64,000 nucleotides of DNA from Dyadobacter pollutisoli (GTDB lineage Bacteria > Bacteroidota > Bacteroidia > Cytophagales > Spirosomataceae): contig NZ_CP112998.1 in the NCBI RefSeq assembly GCF_026625565.1, positions 1,986,501 through 2,050,500 of the forward strand, given 5' to 3'. The translations under genes were made by a program, and so were the position numbers. The notes beneath the pieces are model-generated. The model saw only the letters and a program-made list of their open reading frames with translations. It was not told where the DNA came from and made no database searches. Of the stretch, positions 1-8,776 are shown piece after piece; positions within the stretch are counted from its first letter, which is position 1, and each line of letters starts with the position of its first letter.

Positions 1-1389
1 GGACGGGTCGTGCAAAAAGCGCTTGAATGAGTCCGTGGACTTGTTATATAAGAAGAGTCCCTGGGAGTAGCTTCCAAACCAAAGATCATTGCCGCTGTCC
101 CGATATGCCGAAATAATCGCGCCGTCGGTCAGGCTGCCCGGCCGACCGTCCACTGTGTAATGTTTGACTACTTCGCCCGAACTTTTGGTTTTATAAATGC
201 CGTCCCCGTCCGTTCCAAGCCATAAAAAACCGTCTTTGTCGATGCAAATGCCGTAGTAACGCAGGTAGCTTTCGGCGCGGTAGTCTTTTATTTTTTTATC
301 AAACTTCCTGAATTTCTCGGCAATGCTGCTGATCAGGTACACACCCTCGCCATAAGTCCCCAGCCATATATTGGCATCCCTGTCCATATATATAGACTGG
401 ATCGAGCGCTGCGTGATACCTTCATGCTGCGAATCCGTAACCTTTTCGAATGCAAAGTCCGTTGGTTTGCGATTCTGGAATTCGCTCAGGTCCAGGCTGT
501 ACAAACCACCGTCCTGAACGCCTATCAGTAGTTTTTGCCGGTTATTTTCCTGAACGGAGAGATAAATATCACTGTGTAGCTGGGGTGAAACCTTCAAAAT
601 GTAAAACTTTCCTTCATCGCGTTTGAACAGGATGAGTCCTTTCGCCGACGCAATCCAGATGTTACCGAACCGGTCTTCATAAATATTGTTGATGCGGGCT
701 TTCGGAACATCTTTCAGGTCCAGATTTGCCTTTGTGAGTTTTCTGTCTTTGCCAATCCTGAATACCTCCAATCCTGCGTCACGTGTGCCCAGCCAGAGCA
801 GCCCGCGGGAATCTTCCTTTGCATTCAATATGGAATTTGTACCAAGCGACGCCAGCGTTTTTTGATTGTAATAAATAAAGCGCGAGTCTTTTTTGGTGAA
901 TAATGCAAAGCCAGAACCATTCAGCGATACCCACAAATTACCATCTCGGGCCTGCGAAATATCGCTCACGTCACTCCCCGAGCCATTTTTGTCCGGGTAG
1001 GGTGTATGTCTTCTGAATACTTCTTTTTGAGAAACGAACTCGTTAATACCATTCCGGGAGGTAGTCCAGATCGTGCCGTCCTTGTCGCGGAACACGGATT
1101 TAATGTAATTACCTGAGATGCTTTGCGGATCGTCGGGGTTGTGTTTAAAAACCTTGAATGAGGTGCCGTCGAAACGGTTAAGGCCGTCGCTGGTACCAAA
1201 CCACATGAAGCCCGTGGTGTCCTGGACAATGCTGTTGACAATCCCAAACGATAAGCCTTCCTTTAACGAGTAGCGCAATACCCGGCCCGTCTCCTCCGCC
1301 TGAGCCATGCCATTGATAAAAAAGCAAAGCAATATCCCTACCAGCACATTTAAAGACCTATCGCTCAATAAGCCACGCCTTCGCCACAT
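1..1389 (-). CDS. Two-component regulator propeller sensor, N-terminal part (cut by window edge)
   Basis: The reading frame is open from an ATG at 1389 to the first base of the window, so at least 463 residues are present and the C-terminus is missing. A signal-like hydrophobic stretch (residues about 14-27) is followed by a series of Reg_prop-type blades of the form W-x-G-T-x-x-G-L or similar: FMWFGTSDGLNRFD, TIWTTSRNGI, LLWLGTRDAGLEVF, NIWIASAKGL, NIWLGTYGEG, FLWLGTDGDG, LWFGSYSQG. This is the periplasmic propeller of Bacteroidota hybrid two-component or LytS-like sensors, which usually continue into a Y_Y_Y domain and a histidine kinase. Those parts lie outside the window. In Bacteroidota such sensors often control nearby polysaccharide genes, but here the adjacent genes are a lipase-like gene and lipoproteins, so the target is unknown. 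Confidence 0.88.
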   Translation of the reverse strand, partial: MWRRRGLLSDRSLNVLVGILLCFFINGMAQAEETGRVLRYSLKEGLSFGIVNSIVQDTTGFMWFGTSDGLNRFDGTSFKVFKHNPDDPQSISGNYIKSVFRDKDGTIWTTSRNGINEFVSQKEVFRRHTPYPDKNGSGSDVSDISQARDGNLWVSLNGSGFALFTKKDSRFIYYNQKTLASLGTNSILNAKEDSRGLLWLGTRDAGLEVFRIGKDRKLTKANLDLKDVPKARINNIYEDRFGNIWIASAKGLILFKRDEGKFYILKVSPQLHSDIYLSVQENNRQKLLIGVQDGGLYSLDLSEFQNRKPTDFAFEKVTDSQHEGITQRSIQSIYMDRDANIWLGTYGEGVYLISSIAEKFRKFDKKIKDYRAESYLRYYGICIDKDGFLWLGTDGDGIYKTKSSGEVVKHYTVDGRPGSLTDGAIISAYRDSGNDLWFGSYSQGLFLYNKSTDSFKRFLHDPS

Positions 1390-1535
1390 AATTTTTCAAG
1401 TTTTCTGATCAACATAGGTAGTAGGATCACTCTGACCGCTACTGCTATTTTGATACTAAAACTACAAATTATTACCTCCTAGAAAAACATTTCGGTACCT
1501 GGCGCGGATTAGATATCGCCGGTATTTATTCAGGG

Positions 1536-2660
1536 TTATCGTTTGATAATGACATGGCTGCTTTCAGTGCCGTCTTTGAGCTGAATTTTCAATAGGTACC
1601 GGCCGTTCATCAGATTCTTCGTGTTGATTTGTTCAACGGGGCCGCTGGCTTCGTATACATTCTCTCCGGCCAGGTCATAAATGTAGATTTTTTTAACCTG
1701 GCTATCGGTTAACAGCAATTGGAGTTGTTTGCCACCTTCTACCGGGTTAGGATAGACTATGGTTCCAGCACAGTCAAATTGAACGGATTGGATCTTGCTG
1801 TAAGCAAAACTTCCGTCTGTGTCGACCATTTTTAGCCGGTAATATACCAAGTTATGTGCGGGGCTGGGATCAGCGAAAGTATAATCTGTACTTTCAATGT
1901 CCGTGCCTTCGGTTAGCACACTACCAATTTGCTGCCAATCTCTGCCGGTTTGACTACGTTCAATTACAAAAAGTTCGCTATTGATTTCGCTGGCGGTACG
2001 CCAGGTAAGCAGGGCAGTTTGGCCTTCCGCATGAGCTTCAAAATTTTGAAGTACAACCGGTAAAGGAATACGCGGGTCTACTGCCGAAAAACAGCCTGCA
2101 AATTCCGGGAAGAAGCCATTAGTCTCCAATGTCGCCGGACTTACAAAGGTCCCTGTCGGATCTTCTCCAATGGATGCATAAAGGGCGAGATCTGGTGTCA
2201 AGTGCGCAAAAACATGTTGCGTCACATCATTTTGAAAAGTAACCAGGTAGTCATTCTCCCAAAAGCCTTTACAATCCAAATTAGGTAACAGGGTTTCAGT
2301 ATCGCCGCTAATTGATGCGACTGAACAGGTACTTACATTAGCAGTTGCCTGTGCGGTTGATATTAAGTCCGGGCGGCCAGGATAGCTTCTTGTACATGTA
2401 ACCTGATATTGCCCGGCACTGTAAACCTGGAAAGTATAACTGTCTTGACCAGCGACCATAAATCCCTCCTGGGTTTCATCCGTCCCCAATTTTTCCAACC
2501 TCAGAACCTGTCGGTACTGAATTCCGGTTGGTTGGACAGTTACAGTGATGTCAAAACAATGATTTTCCCGGTGGGCCTCAAAAGGAAAACAAGCATTCCC
2601 GCCATTGAAAAAGACATTAGGCGCTGGGGGGAGGGGCGGCGGCGCAGCCCGTATTAGTAA
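1536..2660 (-). CDS. C-terminal part of frameshifted lipase-like protein, T9SS type A sorting domain
   Basis: This frame is open from the stop at 2661-2663 to 1536. The only start-like codon with a long product is a TTG at 2498, and no signal peptide is present, so it is best read as the 3' half of the gene at 2617-4707. The frames overlap across a proline-rich linker; skipping one base in the run of six C (plus-strand G at 2626-2631) joins TGCAAAPPP to PAPNVFFNGG. The product has Ig-like or PKD-like segments, a fibronectin-like stretch (LLTWRTASEINSELFVIERS) typical of T9SS proteins, and a C-terminal type A sorting domain (IVYPNPVEGG ... YIYDLAGENVY ... NGRYLLKIQLKDG). It would direct export across the outer membrane. 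Whether the break is real or a sequencing error cannot be told here. Confidence 0.75.
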   Translation of the reverse strand, partial: LLIRAAPPPLPPAPNVFFNGGNACFPFEAHRENHCFDITVTVQPTGIQYRQVLRLEKLGTDETQEGFMVAGQDSYTFQVYSAGQYQVTCTRSYPGRPDLISTAQATANVSTCSVASISGDTETLLPNLDCKGFWENDYLVTFQNDVTQHVFAHLTPDLALYASIGEDPTGTFVSPATLETNGFFPEFAGCFSAVDPRIPLPVVLQNFEAHAEGQTALLTWRTASEINSELFVIERSQTGRDWQQIGSVLTEGTDIESTDYTFADPSPAHNLVYYRLKMVDTDGSFAYSKIQSVQFDCAGTIVYPNPVEGGKQLQLLLTDSQVKKIYIYDLAGENVYEASGPVEQINTKNLMNGRYLLKIQLKDGTESSHVIIKR

Positions 2661-4707
2661 TTAAGCCTTCTGCTATACCAAGTCCGAACCAAGGTAATAT
2701 CAAGGGCGAAGCGTGCGGTGTGTTAAGATTATCACCTCTGCCATAGATAGCTGCAAAAGGTGTTTGACGGCCAGGCCCCATCACAGCATTGACGACTGTG
2801 GTGTTTAACATTTCCCTTTCGGTCTGTGTTGTTCTAGGGCCCTGGAAATCGATAGCGCTAAATGTTGGTACGAAAGCAAACCGAAACGTTTTGTCACTAA
2901 GAAATGCAATTACCCTATCCTCTACATAACTCACTCCACCGGGAAGGAAATCGTCATTGACTGAATTGTTATAGTTAATTGTTTTTAGGAGGAAGGTAGG
3001 GAATTTTGGAGGAATTTGTAAGACGGCTATTCTAAGGATCTGTTTGCTCTGCGAGAGATCATTAGTGTGAATATCGAAAGCCGTATTTCTTCTGAAACCG
3101 GGAACCCAACCCAGGACAATCCTGTCCCCATAATTAAAATCGTCGAAAAGAGATCTGTCTGAAGCGTCCATACTGCCATTGATCATGGCGATATTTCTGC
3201 ATGTTGCGGGATATCCACCATTGCCGAGCGCTGTTAAGGCTGTGCGAAAAATGTCAAAATCGGGATGTTTGTTTCCGACACCTAAGTTAGGCTGCCCTCC
3301 CCAGTGCATGAGCATTTGCCGGGAGGAAGGCGCTTGCAAGGCATGGTAGTAATTAGCCCAAGTTCTGCTGAGTGCAAGCACAAGCAAATTTTCCATTACG
3401 TCTATGGGAATCTCCCAATACAGCTGAGTTAGCCCAATGGGAATATTAGCTCCCTGATGTGGGGTATCATGACATATTAAGTGGCTGACATGATGTTGCT
3501 GGGACGCATTTTCCATTTCTCTCAGCGCCCATCTTGAAACTAACCCACCCATACTTGTAGCTATTACAATCAGTTGGCTATTACCAACTTTAGTCTGATT
3601 GATTTCATTGATCACCGCCTTAAGGACTTGGGCATTGTTCTGAATGAAATCATGAGAATTTTGCCAGTCCAAGAAAACAGGGTCATAACCTTCAGCGGTG
3701 TAATCTTCCAGAACGCGTTGTTGGCCTCCTGTCCAAACTGCTTCCAGCTTATCCAGGTTTACATCCTCCCCGAGATCGGTTCCTTCTACAAGAAGAAGTG
3801 GCTTGTCGAAAACACCATCACAACCAAGAAGAATTCTGACATTGGCTCCTGGGACAGCGGAAGTACGATGGTTGGAACCGTTCCTATATGTGACTGTATC
3901 GAATGCTATCGGAGAGGTGGTAACCTGAAATTCTCTATTAGGTTTTTTTCGCTCGAATTGCATGACATTGACAACACTTTCAAACAAGTAGGATCCTTTA
4001 GGAGTTTGCAGCTTTATTTTGATAGCATTTTTCCCCAAGCTGTTGAATTTGTGATGAATCAATTGGTTTACAACTTTATAATTTGTAAATCCTTTTCCAT
4101 CACTGAAATCAATTTCGATTGACTGAATGGAAGATGGGCGATTTGCGATCAAAAGATCGGGGCTTATTTTGAACTGTACCTCTGCCTGATAAACTTCCTC
4201 CTGTAAAACTGAAGCCGATAAGAAACGTATTCTTTCGTAATCTTGCGGGCTATTATTTTTGATACTATTCTTCTGCTCTGCTTCCTTTAATTGTTGTTCG
4301 TTCAGCAAAGTCCCTTCTACATCCAGAATACCAATGGGGATGATATTGTTCTTAGTTCTATTCTGGATGCTCGTTCCCGTTAAAAGTGAAAATTCTGGAA
4401 ATATTTTTTGGTCTTTGACTAACTGTGCGCGAGAGAGCCTCACGTAAAGATTTTCCCAATTTTCGGCATTCGAAAATGTTTGCTTTTGATTTGGTTTTAG
4501 ATTTCGAAACTGGTCTTGTTCGGCTGAATTAAACATGGACAAGTTTAGTAAGATGCCATTTTTGATCGCGGTGAGGTCTAATTTTGAAAGTTCAGTGTTG
4601 ATCTTTTCCTGGTAAGTTGCACTGTTTTGGGAATAGGTGACATTAATGGCCAGAATAAAAAGGGAAATAAATACCGTTGTTTTTGATGAAGTGTAAATTT
4701 TATTCAT
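2617..4707 (-). CDS. Secreted alpha/beta-hydrolase (lipase-like), N-terminal part of frameshifted gene
   Basis: 696 residues starting at ATG 4707, with a signal peptide (TVFISLFILAINVTYSQ, residues 11-27). A serine-hydrolase elbow, ATSMGG with Ser385, fits the lipase G-x-S-x-G pattern with Ala in the first position, and HDTPHQGA (413-420) resembles the conserved block after the nucleophile in PGAP1/LCAT-like lipases. The N-terminal 280 residues are a beta-rich region without a family I can name. The frame ends at TAA 2617-2619 just after a poly-proline linker (AAAPPPSA), and the lost C-terminal half with the T9SS sorting domain is found in the +1 frame immediately downstream (1536-2660). An intact version would be about 1,070 residues. 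Without the sorting domain the product would remain periplasmic. Substrate unknown; esterase or lipase activity is inferred from the motif alone. Confidence 0.8.
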   Translation of the reverse strand: MNKIYTSSKTTVFISLFILAINVTYSQNSATYQEKINTELSKLDLTAIKNGILLNLSMFNSAEQDQFRNLKPNQKQTFSNAENWENLYVRLSRAQLVKDQKIFPEFSLLTGTSIQNRTKNNIIPIGILDVEGTLLNEQQLKEAEQKNSIKNNSPQDYERIRFLSASVLQEEVYQAEVQFKISPDLLIANRPSSIQSIEIDFSDGKGFTNYKVVNQLIHHKFNSLGKNAIKIKLQTPKGSYLFESVVNVMQFERKKPNREFQVTTSPIAFDTVTYRNGSNHRTSAVPGANVRILLGCDGVFDKPLLLVEGTDLGEDVNLDKLEAVWTGGQQRVLEDYTAEGYDPVFLDWQNSHDFIQNNAQVLKAVINEINQTKVGNSQLIVIATSMGGLVSRWALREMENASQQHHVSHLICHDTPHQGANIPIGLTQLYWEIPIDVMENLLVLALSRTWANYYHALQAPSSRQMLMHWGGQPNLGVGNKHPDFDIFRTALTALGNGGYPATCRNIAMINGSMDASDRSLFDDFNYGDRIVLGWVPGFRRNTAFDIHTNDLSQSKQILRIAVLQIPPKFPTFLLKTINYNNSVNDDFLPGGVSYVEDRVIAFLSDKTFRFAFVPTFSAIDFQGPRTTQTEREMLNTTVVNAVMGPGRQTPFAAIYGRGDNLNTPHASPLILPWFGLGIAEGLITNTGCAAAPPPSA

Positions 4708-4734
4708 TTTTAGCTGATTAGATGAAGATTTAAG

Positions 4735-5060
4735 CTACTTGTACAGTTTAAAATCGTATTGCGTCTTTCCGCCAATTTCTGCCGGGCAACAATAATTAAT
4801 CTTTCTTCCATTAATATATAATTGCCATCCTTATCGGTAGTAATCCGTAGTAACCCTTTTTGACCCGATATATTCTTATATGCTACAAAAACGACGTCGA
4901 TGCTATCGACACCATCCCCGCCGATTTCAGTTACCTGCCCATATACAGTACTGGTTCGAGAAAGCTTATCGCACCCTTGCAAGCTGATCAATGGCCATAT
5001 TAATACAACCATTAGCTTTGACCAGGAAGGTCGTTTCGAATTTGATTGTGCTGATCTCAT
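4735..5060 (-). pseudogene. Decayed third copy of the tandem lipoprotein family
   Basis: The start region (MRSAQSNSKRPSW, lipobox LQGC) is almost identical to the two upstream paralogues, and the frame continues as TVYGQVTEIGG to TTDKDGNY. At that point about 100 bases present in the sister copies are missing, and the normal end of the protein (INGRK-NYCCPAEIGGKTQYDFKLYK) continues in another frame, ending at the TAG at 4735-4737. The annotated-type reading frame instead runs through nonsense to TAA at 4710-4712. I read this as an internal deletion with frameshift. An upstream ATG at 5069 (MTEMRS) exists, but the conserved start across the three copies is the MRS methionine. The short product would keep the lipoprotein signal and half of the domain. 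Confidence 0.75.
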
Positions 5061-5206
5061 TTCCGTCAAATATGTATGAAATATGTAAGTAACCTGTGTT
5101 GTCTTAATGCTGGATTTAACAAACGGCGGGGATATTAATTATTTAATGGTAGGAATAAAAACGAGTGAATCCAATTCATTTTTAGCTGATTAGATGAAGA
5201 CTGAAA

Positions 5207-5635
5207 CTACTTGTACAGTTTAAAATCGTATTGTGTCTTTCCCCCAATTTTTGCCGGGCAACAATCATTTGTTTGTTTTCCATTAATGAATACTTCGTGT
5301 CCGCGGTAAATTTTGGTGAATTTTGGGTTTCCGCCAGTTGGAATAACAACGTTCAATTCTCCATACCCTTTGGGCACATCCACGGTTCCGCTATAATTAC
5401 CATCTTTATCAGTTGTAATACGCAATAGGCCAATTTCACCAGAAATCATCTTATTTGCCGCAAACAAGACATCAATGCTATCGACACCAGACCCGCCAAT
5501 TTCCGTTACTCTCCCATAAACAGTACTGGTGCGAGAAAGCTTATCACACCCCTGCAAGCTGATCAATGGCCATATCAGGATAATGATTAGCTTGGACCAG
5601 GAAGGTCGTTTCGAATTGGTTTGTGTTGATCTCAT
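5207..5635 (-). CDS. Carboxypeptidase-regulatory-like lipoprotein, tandem paralogue 2
   Basis: 142 residues from the conserved ATG (MRSTQTNSK); an extension to 5713 is possible but matches the untranslated leader of the sister copies. The N-terminus has a hydrophobic segment ending in the lipobox LQGC (Cys30), so the mature protein should be lipid-anchored. It is followed by a small beta-sandwich of the carboxypeptidase regulatory type (TVYGRVTEIGGSGVDSIDV ... ITTDKDGNYSGTVDVPKGYG) and a C-terminal block with a vicinal cysteine pair (TNDCCPAKIGGKTQYDF). The role is unknown. It is one of three tandem copies that share the coding sequence and their 3' flank, including a TTTAGCTGATTAGATGAAGA stretch at about 4709, 5181 and 5757, which marks the duplication unit. 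Confidence 0.8.
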   Translation of the reverse strand: MRSTQTNSKRPSWSKLIIILIWPLISLQGCDKLSRTSTVYGRVTEIGGSGVDSIDVLFAANKMISGEIGLLRITTDKDGNYSGTVDVPKGYGELNVVIPTGGNPKFTKIYRGHEVFINGKQTNDCCPAKIGGKTQYDFKLYK

Positions 5636-5781
5636 TTCTGTCAAATATGTATGAAATATGTAAGCAACCTGTGTTGTCTTAATGCTGAAATGATCAAGCG
5701 GTGGGGATATCAATTATTTAATGGTAGGAATAAAAATGAATGAATCCAATCCATTTTTAGCTGATTAGATGAAGATTTAAG

Positions 5782-6210
5782 CTATTTATACAGTTTAAAA
5801 TTGTATTGTGTCTTTCCGCCAATTTTGGACGGACAACAGTCATTAGTTTTATCGCCGTTAACGTAAACTTCAAAACCTCGATAGACTTTGGAAAATTTCG
5901 GATTTGCACTGTATGGGATGATTATGGTCAACGTTCCATAGCCTTTAGGTACATCCACAGTACCGCTATAATTGCCATCTTTATCGGTTGTAACCCGAAT
6001 TAATGCCTTTTCATCTGCAATGCTCCTGTATGCCGAAAACGTTACATCAATGCTGTCAACGCCAGCCCCGCCAATTTCAGTTACTCTCCCATATACAGTA
6101 CTGGTTCGAGAAAGCTTATCGCACCCTTGCAAGCTGATCAATGGCCATATTAATACAACCATTAGCTTTGACCAGGAAGGTGGTTTCGAATTTGATTGTG
6201 CTGATCTCAT
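5782..6210 (-). CDS. Carboxypeptidase-regulatory-like lipoprotein, tandem paralogue 3
   Basis: 142 residues from the conserved MRSAQSNSK start, with a possible alternative ATG at 6219. It has the same architecture as the copy at 5207-5635: basic N-terminus, hydrophobic segment, lipobox LQGC with Cys30, a beta-sandwich containing TVYGRVTEIGG and TTDKDGNYSGTVDV, and the C-terminal CCPSKIGGKTQYNF block. Divergence from copy 2 is concentrated in the middle (FSAYRSIADEKALIRV against FAANKMISGEIGLLRI), while the signal region is nearly identical, as expected from recent duplication or gene conversion. It is the most upstream gene of the group. Function unknown; a surface or periplasmic binding role would fit the fold. 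Confidence 0.8.
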   Translation of the reverse strand: MRSAQSNSKPPSWSKLMVVLIWPLISLQGCDKLSRTSTVYGRVTEIGGAGVDSIDVTFSAYRSIADEKALIRVTTDKDGNYSGTVDVPKGYGTLTIIIPYSANPKFSKVYRGFEVYVNGDKTNDCCPSKIGGKTQYNFKLYK

Positions 6211-6362
6211 TTCTATCAATTAAGTATGAAATGTATAAGTAGCCCGTGTTGCCTTCATGCTGAAATGATCAAACGGCGGGGATATTAATTATCTAACGGT
6301 AAGAATAATTTTAAGTTTACTTAGGGCTGAGATTAGTATTTTAATGAGTAAAAAAAAGTTGT

Positions 6363-7652
6363 TCAAAACACATCATAAAAACCCCAGTAAATAAAGAAAA
6401 ATATCAAGGTCAGATATACGACATTATTCAGCGTCAAAAGCAATTTGGAAGGCATACGCCAGGTTTTTTGGCCAAAGACTTTGAAATTAATTCTCAAAAA
6501 CGGGACGATGAGCAGTAGTAGGACGAAAGGAAGGTAGGCAGCTATGTTTTTCAACGAAAATTGAATGTCCTGGTAGGGAGCTTTACTATAAAATATAGCG
6601 GGGTTTCTTGTCAAAATGAACATATAATATAGCATTGGAATGCTGATAGCGAACAACATCAGTTTAAATCCAATGTAAGAATCCTGAATGCGGTCCGTTG
6701 TTTTTAGGCTTACCAAATAGCTGATTAAAAAATAGATAGCAGAAAAACCAAAAATTCCGCCACAGAAAAGCAGGAAAAGAAAAACGCGTTTGTCGTTTTG
6801 TGGGACTTTGTAATTGGCCAATCTTTCGTATTCCGCATTGGTCGGGAACAGCGAAGCAATTTCAATGGTATGGTCACCTTTGGCCAGTTCCTGTTTCAAA
6901 TTGAATTTAACTTCCTTACTGTAATCATGGTAAAAATACAAGCTGAAATCTCCTTTTTCGAGATCCGCAACGGAGGAATACATGGTGCCGTCACCCATCT
7001 TTTCCCGGCATTCGTGCATGGTGTCTACCAATGCCAGGCAATAGTTTTTGGGCGTACCGGACTGGTGTTTATTAATGTACTCCCGGCCTCTTCGATACCG
7101 GTCCCAATCCAATCTTTTATTTTCAGGTGTTACCGACGGACAAAAGTTGGCAATAATGTATTTATCATCATTTCCTATTATTACCGTATCCGGTTCCATG
7201 ATCAGGTAATGCCCCGATTTATCTGCGAAAAATAGCTCCCCATTGCTGATCCCGTGTCTGTTGTATTGGCTCGCATATTCCCTGACATCTTCCACAGTTT
7301 TGCAGTTTTGCATAATGTCTCTGACGAATGTCCTGAAATTGGTAACGTTTTTTTTCGACGGATCAACTTTGATATTTGCTTTATAAATTGTCAGTCCGTC
7401 AAAGGCCAGGCCAGCCTCATTCATTCCTCCCTGCGCGAAAAAATCGCTGTAGCTCACATATAATGCCCCTAATTTTCCCGGCGGCGCATTAACAAAAGTA
7501 ATTCTGGATCCAGTCTTCCATGAATCTTCATTATTGCCCAAATAGGTCTTACCATTAATCGTTACTTTGCACATGCTGCACGCCACGCTATTGTGACTTA
7601 GCATTGGCATAAAAGCAATCAATAACACAACAAAAATACGGAGAGTCATCAT
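6363..7652 (-). CDS. Ntn-hydrolase-like (linear amide C-N hydrolase type) protein with C-terminal membrane domain
   Basis: 429 residues. A signal peptide (residues 1-24, ending SVA) precedes CSMC at 25-28, so cleavage after Ala24 would expose Cys25 as an N-terminal nucleophile. The block that follows, TINGKTYLGNNEDSW, resembles the start of choloylglycine-hydrolase and acyl-transferase-type Ntn hydrolases (Cys, then about 15 residues, then G-R/N-N-x-D). FFAQGGMNEAGLAFDGL is the typical second block of these families. Residues about 290-429 hold four predicted transmembrane segments, an unusual addition that would anchor the enzyme in the membrane with the catalytic domain outside. The substrate is probably an amide or peptide bond but cannot be named. 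SVAC could also be read as a weak lipobox. The gene is divergent from the one at 7777. Confidence 0.65.
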   Translation of the reverse strand: MMTLRIFVVLLIAFMPMLSHNSVACSMCKVTINGKTYLGNNEDSWKTGSRITFVNAPPGKLGALYVSYSDFFAQGGMNEAGLAFDGLTIYKANIKVDPSKKNVTNFRTFVRDIMQNCKTVEDVREYASQYNRHGISNGELFFADKSGHYLIMEPDTVIIGNDDKYIIANFCPSVTPENKRLDWDRYRRGREYINKHQSGTPKNYCLALVDTMHECREKMGDGTMYSSVADLEKGDFSLYFYHDYSKEVKFNLKQELAKGDHTIEIASLFPTNAEYERLANYKVPQNDKRVFLFLLFCGGIFGFSAIYFLISYLVSLKTTDRIQDSYIGFKLMLFAISIPMLYYMFILTRNPAIFYSKAPYQDIQFSLKNIAAYLPFVLLLLIVPFLRINFKVFGQKTWRMPSKLLLTLNNVVYLTLIFFFIYWGFYDVF

Positions 7653-7776
7653 CAGAGGAGTTTATTATCAGTAACTTATGATGTTCTTCAATTATTGTGG
7701 GAATGGGCTGTGGAAATTTTTTGGGTATACAGTTTGTTAACTCACATGAAATCAGGTACGAAAAACCTCATAACGC

Positions 7777-8202
7777 ATGATTTGGAATGTATTTAAGGGC
7801 CTCGCCCTTGGTTTTTTGCTATTTATTTTTGGCTCCATCTTATGGCATCTGTTTGAAACAAGTCACATGAAGACCGTGTGGGTAAACAGTTGTGATGGCG
7901 CGGCTGGCCAAAGTTTAAAAGCGCTCAGTAAACTGGTGAAGAACAGCTGGTTCGAAAGAAAACATAACGACGTGCAAGTTATTTCTGATGGCCAATGCAT
8001 GTTCTATAAGTTTTATCAAAAGCCAGGTGCATTATATTTTGGACAGGACATGGCGAGCGGACACCGAGTAGGTGTTGCGATGACCACAACTGAACTGCAT
8101 CAGTTTGCAGACACAGTCTCTTCTCACACATCTTTTCAAAAGATGTTGGACTACCTGGCGGCAAGAGCGAAGACGCATCCCGCGCCGGCGCACAAGTTTT
8201 AG
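7777..8202 (+). CDS. Small hypothetical protein with N-terminal membrane segment
   Basis: 141 residues starting at ATG 7777. Residues about 6-26 (VFKGLALGFLLFIFGSILWH) form one transmembrane segment or uncleaved signal anchor; the rest looks like a soluble alpha/beta domain (QVISDGQCMFYKF, GVAMTTTELHQFADTVSS). I recognise no family. The gene is divergent from the Ntn-hydrolase-like gene, across a 124-base gap, and convergent with the membrane protein gene at 8222-8617, with 19 bases between the ends. The opposite frames here are shorter and lack any start context. Moderately confident that it is a real gene because of the consistent membrane anchor and position. Confidence 0.55.
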   Translation: MIWNVFKGLALGFLLFIFGSILWHLFETSHMKTVWVNSCDGAAGQSLKALSKLVKNSWFERKHNDVQVISDGQCMFYKFYQKPGALYFGQDMASGHRVGVAMTTTELHQFADTVSSHTSFQKMLDYLAARAKTHPAPAHKF

Positions 8203-8221
8203 AAAGAATAGATAAAAGATT

Positions 8222-8617
8222 TCATTTAACCTTTGCAGAAAGCATAAAGCCCCATACTGCAAATGCTAAACAGCTTATTCCTGGAACAAGAAACAACATA
8301 TTCCAATAGGGCGTTGTAAAGATAGAGGACATGATTGCCGTTGTGACCAGCAATGCTACAACCGCAGCTGCTCTAAATAAATTACGGCTTGCCGCTTCGC
8401 GGGAAATTGCCAGAAGCAGTACACTGATTGAGAGGATATCAAGCCCATCATGTCGCCATATATGGTCAGAATAAGTTGTCACTGCATTAACTCCGACTTC
8501 GGTTTGAAACATATTCATGAGAGCCGGGAAAAAGGTCGTGATCACGCCGAATATGAACCAGAAAGCAGCCATTGCGGTAAAATAAACTTTTGAAGGGTTG
8601 GGTTTTGTGTTTTCCAT
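8222..8617 (-). CDS. Four-helix membrane protein
   Basis: 131 residues from the ATG at 8617 (MENTKPNPSK). The frame is open upstream to 8686, but the extra 23 residues are polar and unlike a membrane protein N-terminus, so the internal start is preferred. Four hydrophobic segments are visible: VYFTAMAAFWFIFGVITTFF, LDILSISVLLLAIS, LFRAAAVVALLVTTAIMSSIF and MLFLVPGISCLAFAVWGFML. The loop between segments 1 and 2 contains YSDHIWRHDGLDIL. The size and layout resemble small DUF-type inner-membrane proteins of Bacteroidota, but I cannot name the family or give a function. Confidence 0.65.
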   Translation of the reverse strand: MENTKPNPSKVYFTAMAAFWFIFGVITTFFPALMNMFQTEVGVNAVTTYSDHIWRHDGLDILSISVLLLAISREAASRNLFRAAAVVALLVTTAIMSSIFTTPYWNMLFLVPGISCLAFAVWGFMLSAKVK

Positions 8618-8740
8618 TTTGTTCGATTGCGAGTTACAGTTAGTGAGGGAGTTAAGTCTTTGATTATGGGTAGCTAATGTATTCAATTTACAAAACTCTT
8701 ACTAACTTTTTTGAGCGCACAGTTGCCCAATCCCCCTGAA

Positions 8741-8775
8741 AACACAAAATGCCCTTAGCATTGCTAAGAGCATTT
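8741..8775 (-). terminator. Hairpin terminator after tRNA-Leu
   Basis: Immediately downstream of the tRNA on the minus strand, AAATGCTCTTAGC and GCTAAGGGCATTT can pair around an AAT loop, with one internal mismatch, followed by TTGTGTTTT. The strong stem plus T-rich tail fits an intrinsic terminator for the tRNA transcript. Confidence 0.6.
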
Positions 8776-8776
8776 G

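Noticed and set aside
3574..4122. 182-codon open frame on the plus strand within the lipase-like gene
   Set aside because: It lies wholly inside the minus-strand coding sequence, has no recognisable domain or signal and reads as an antisense shadow.
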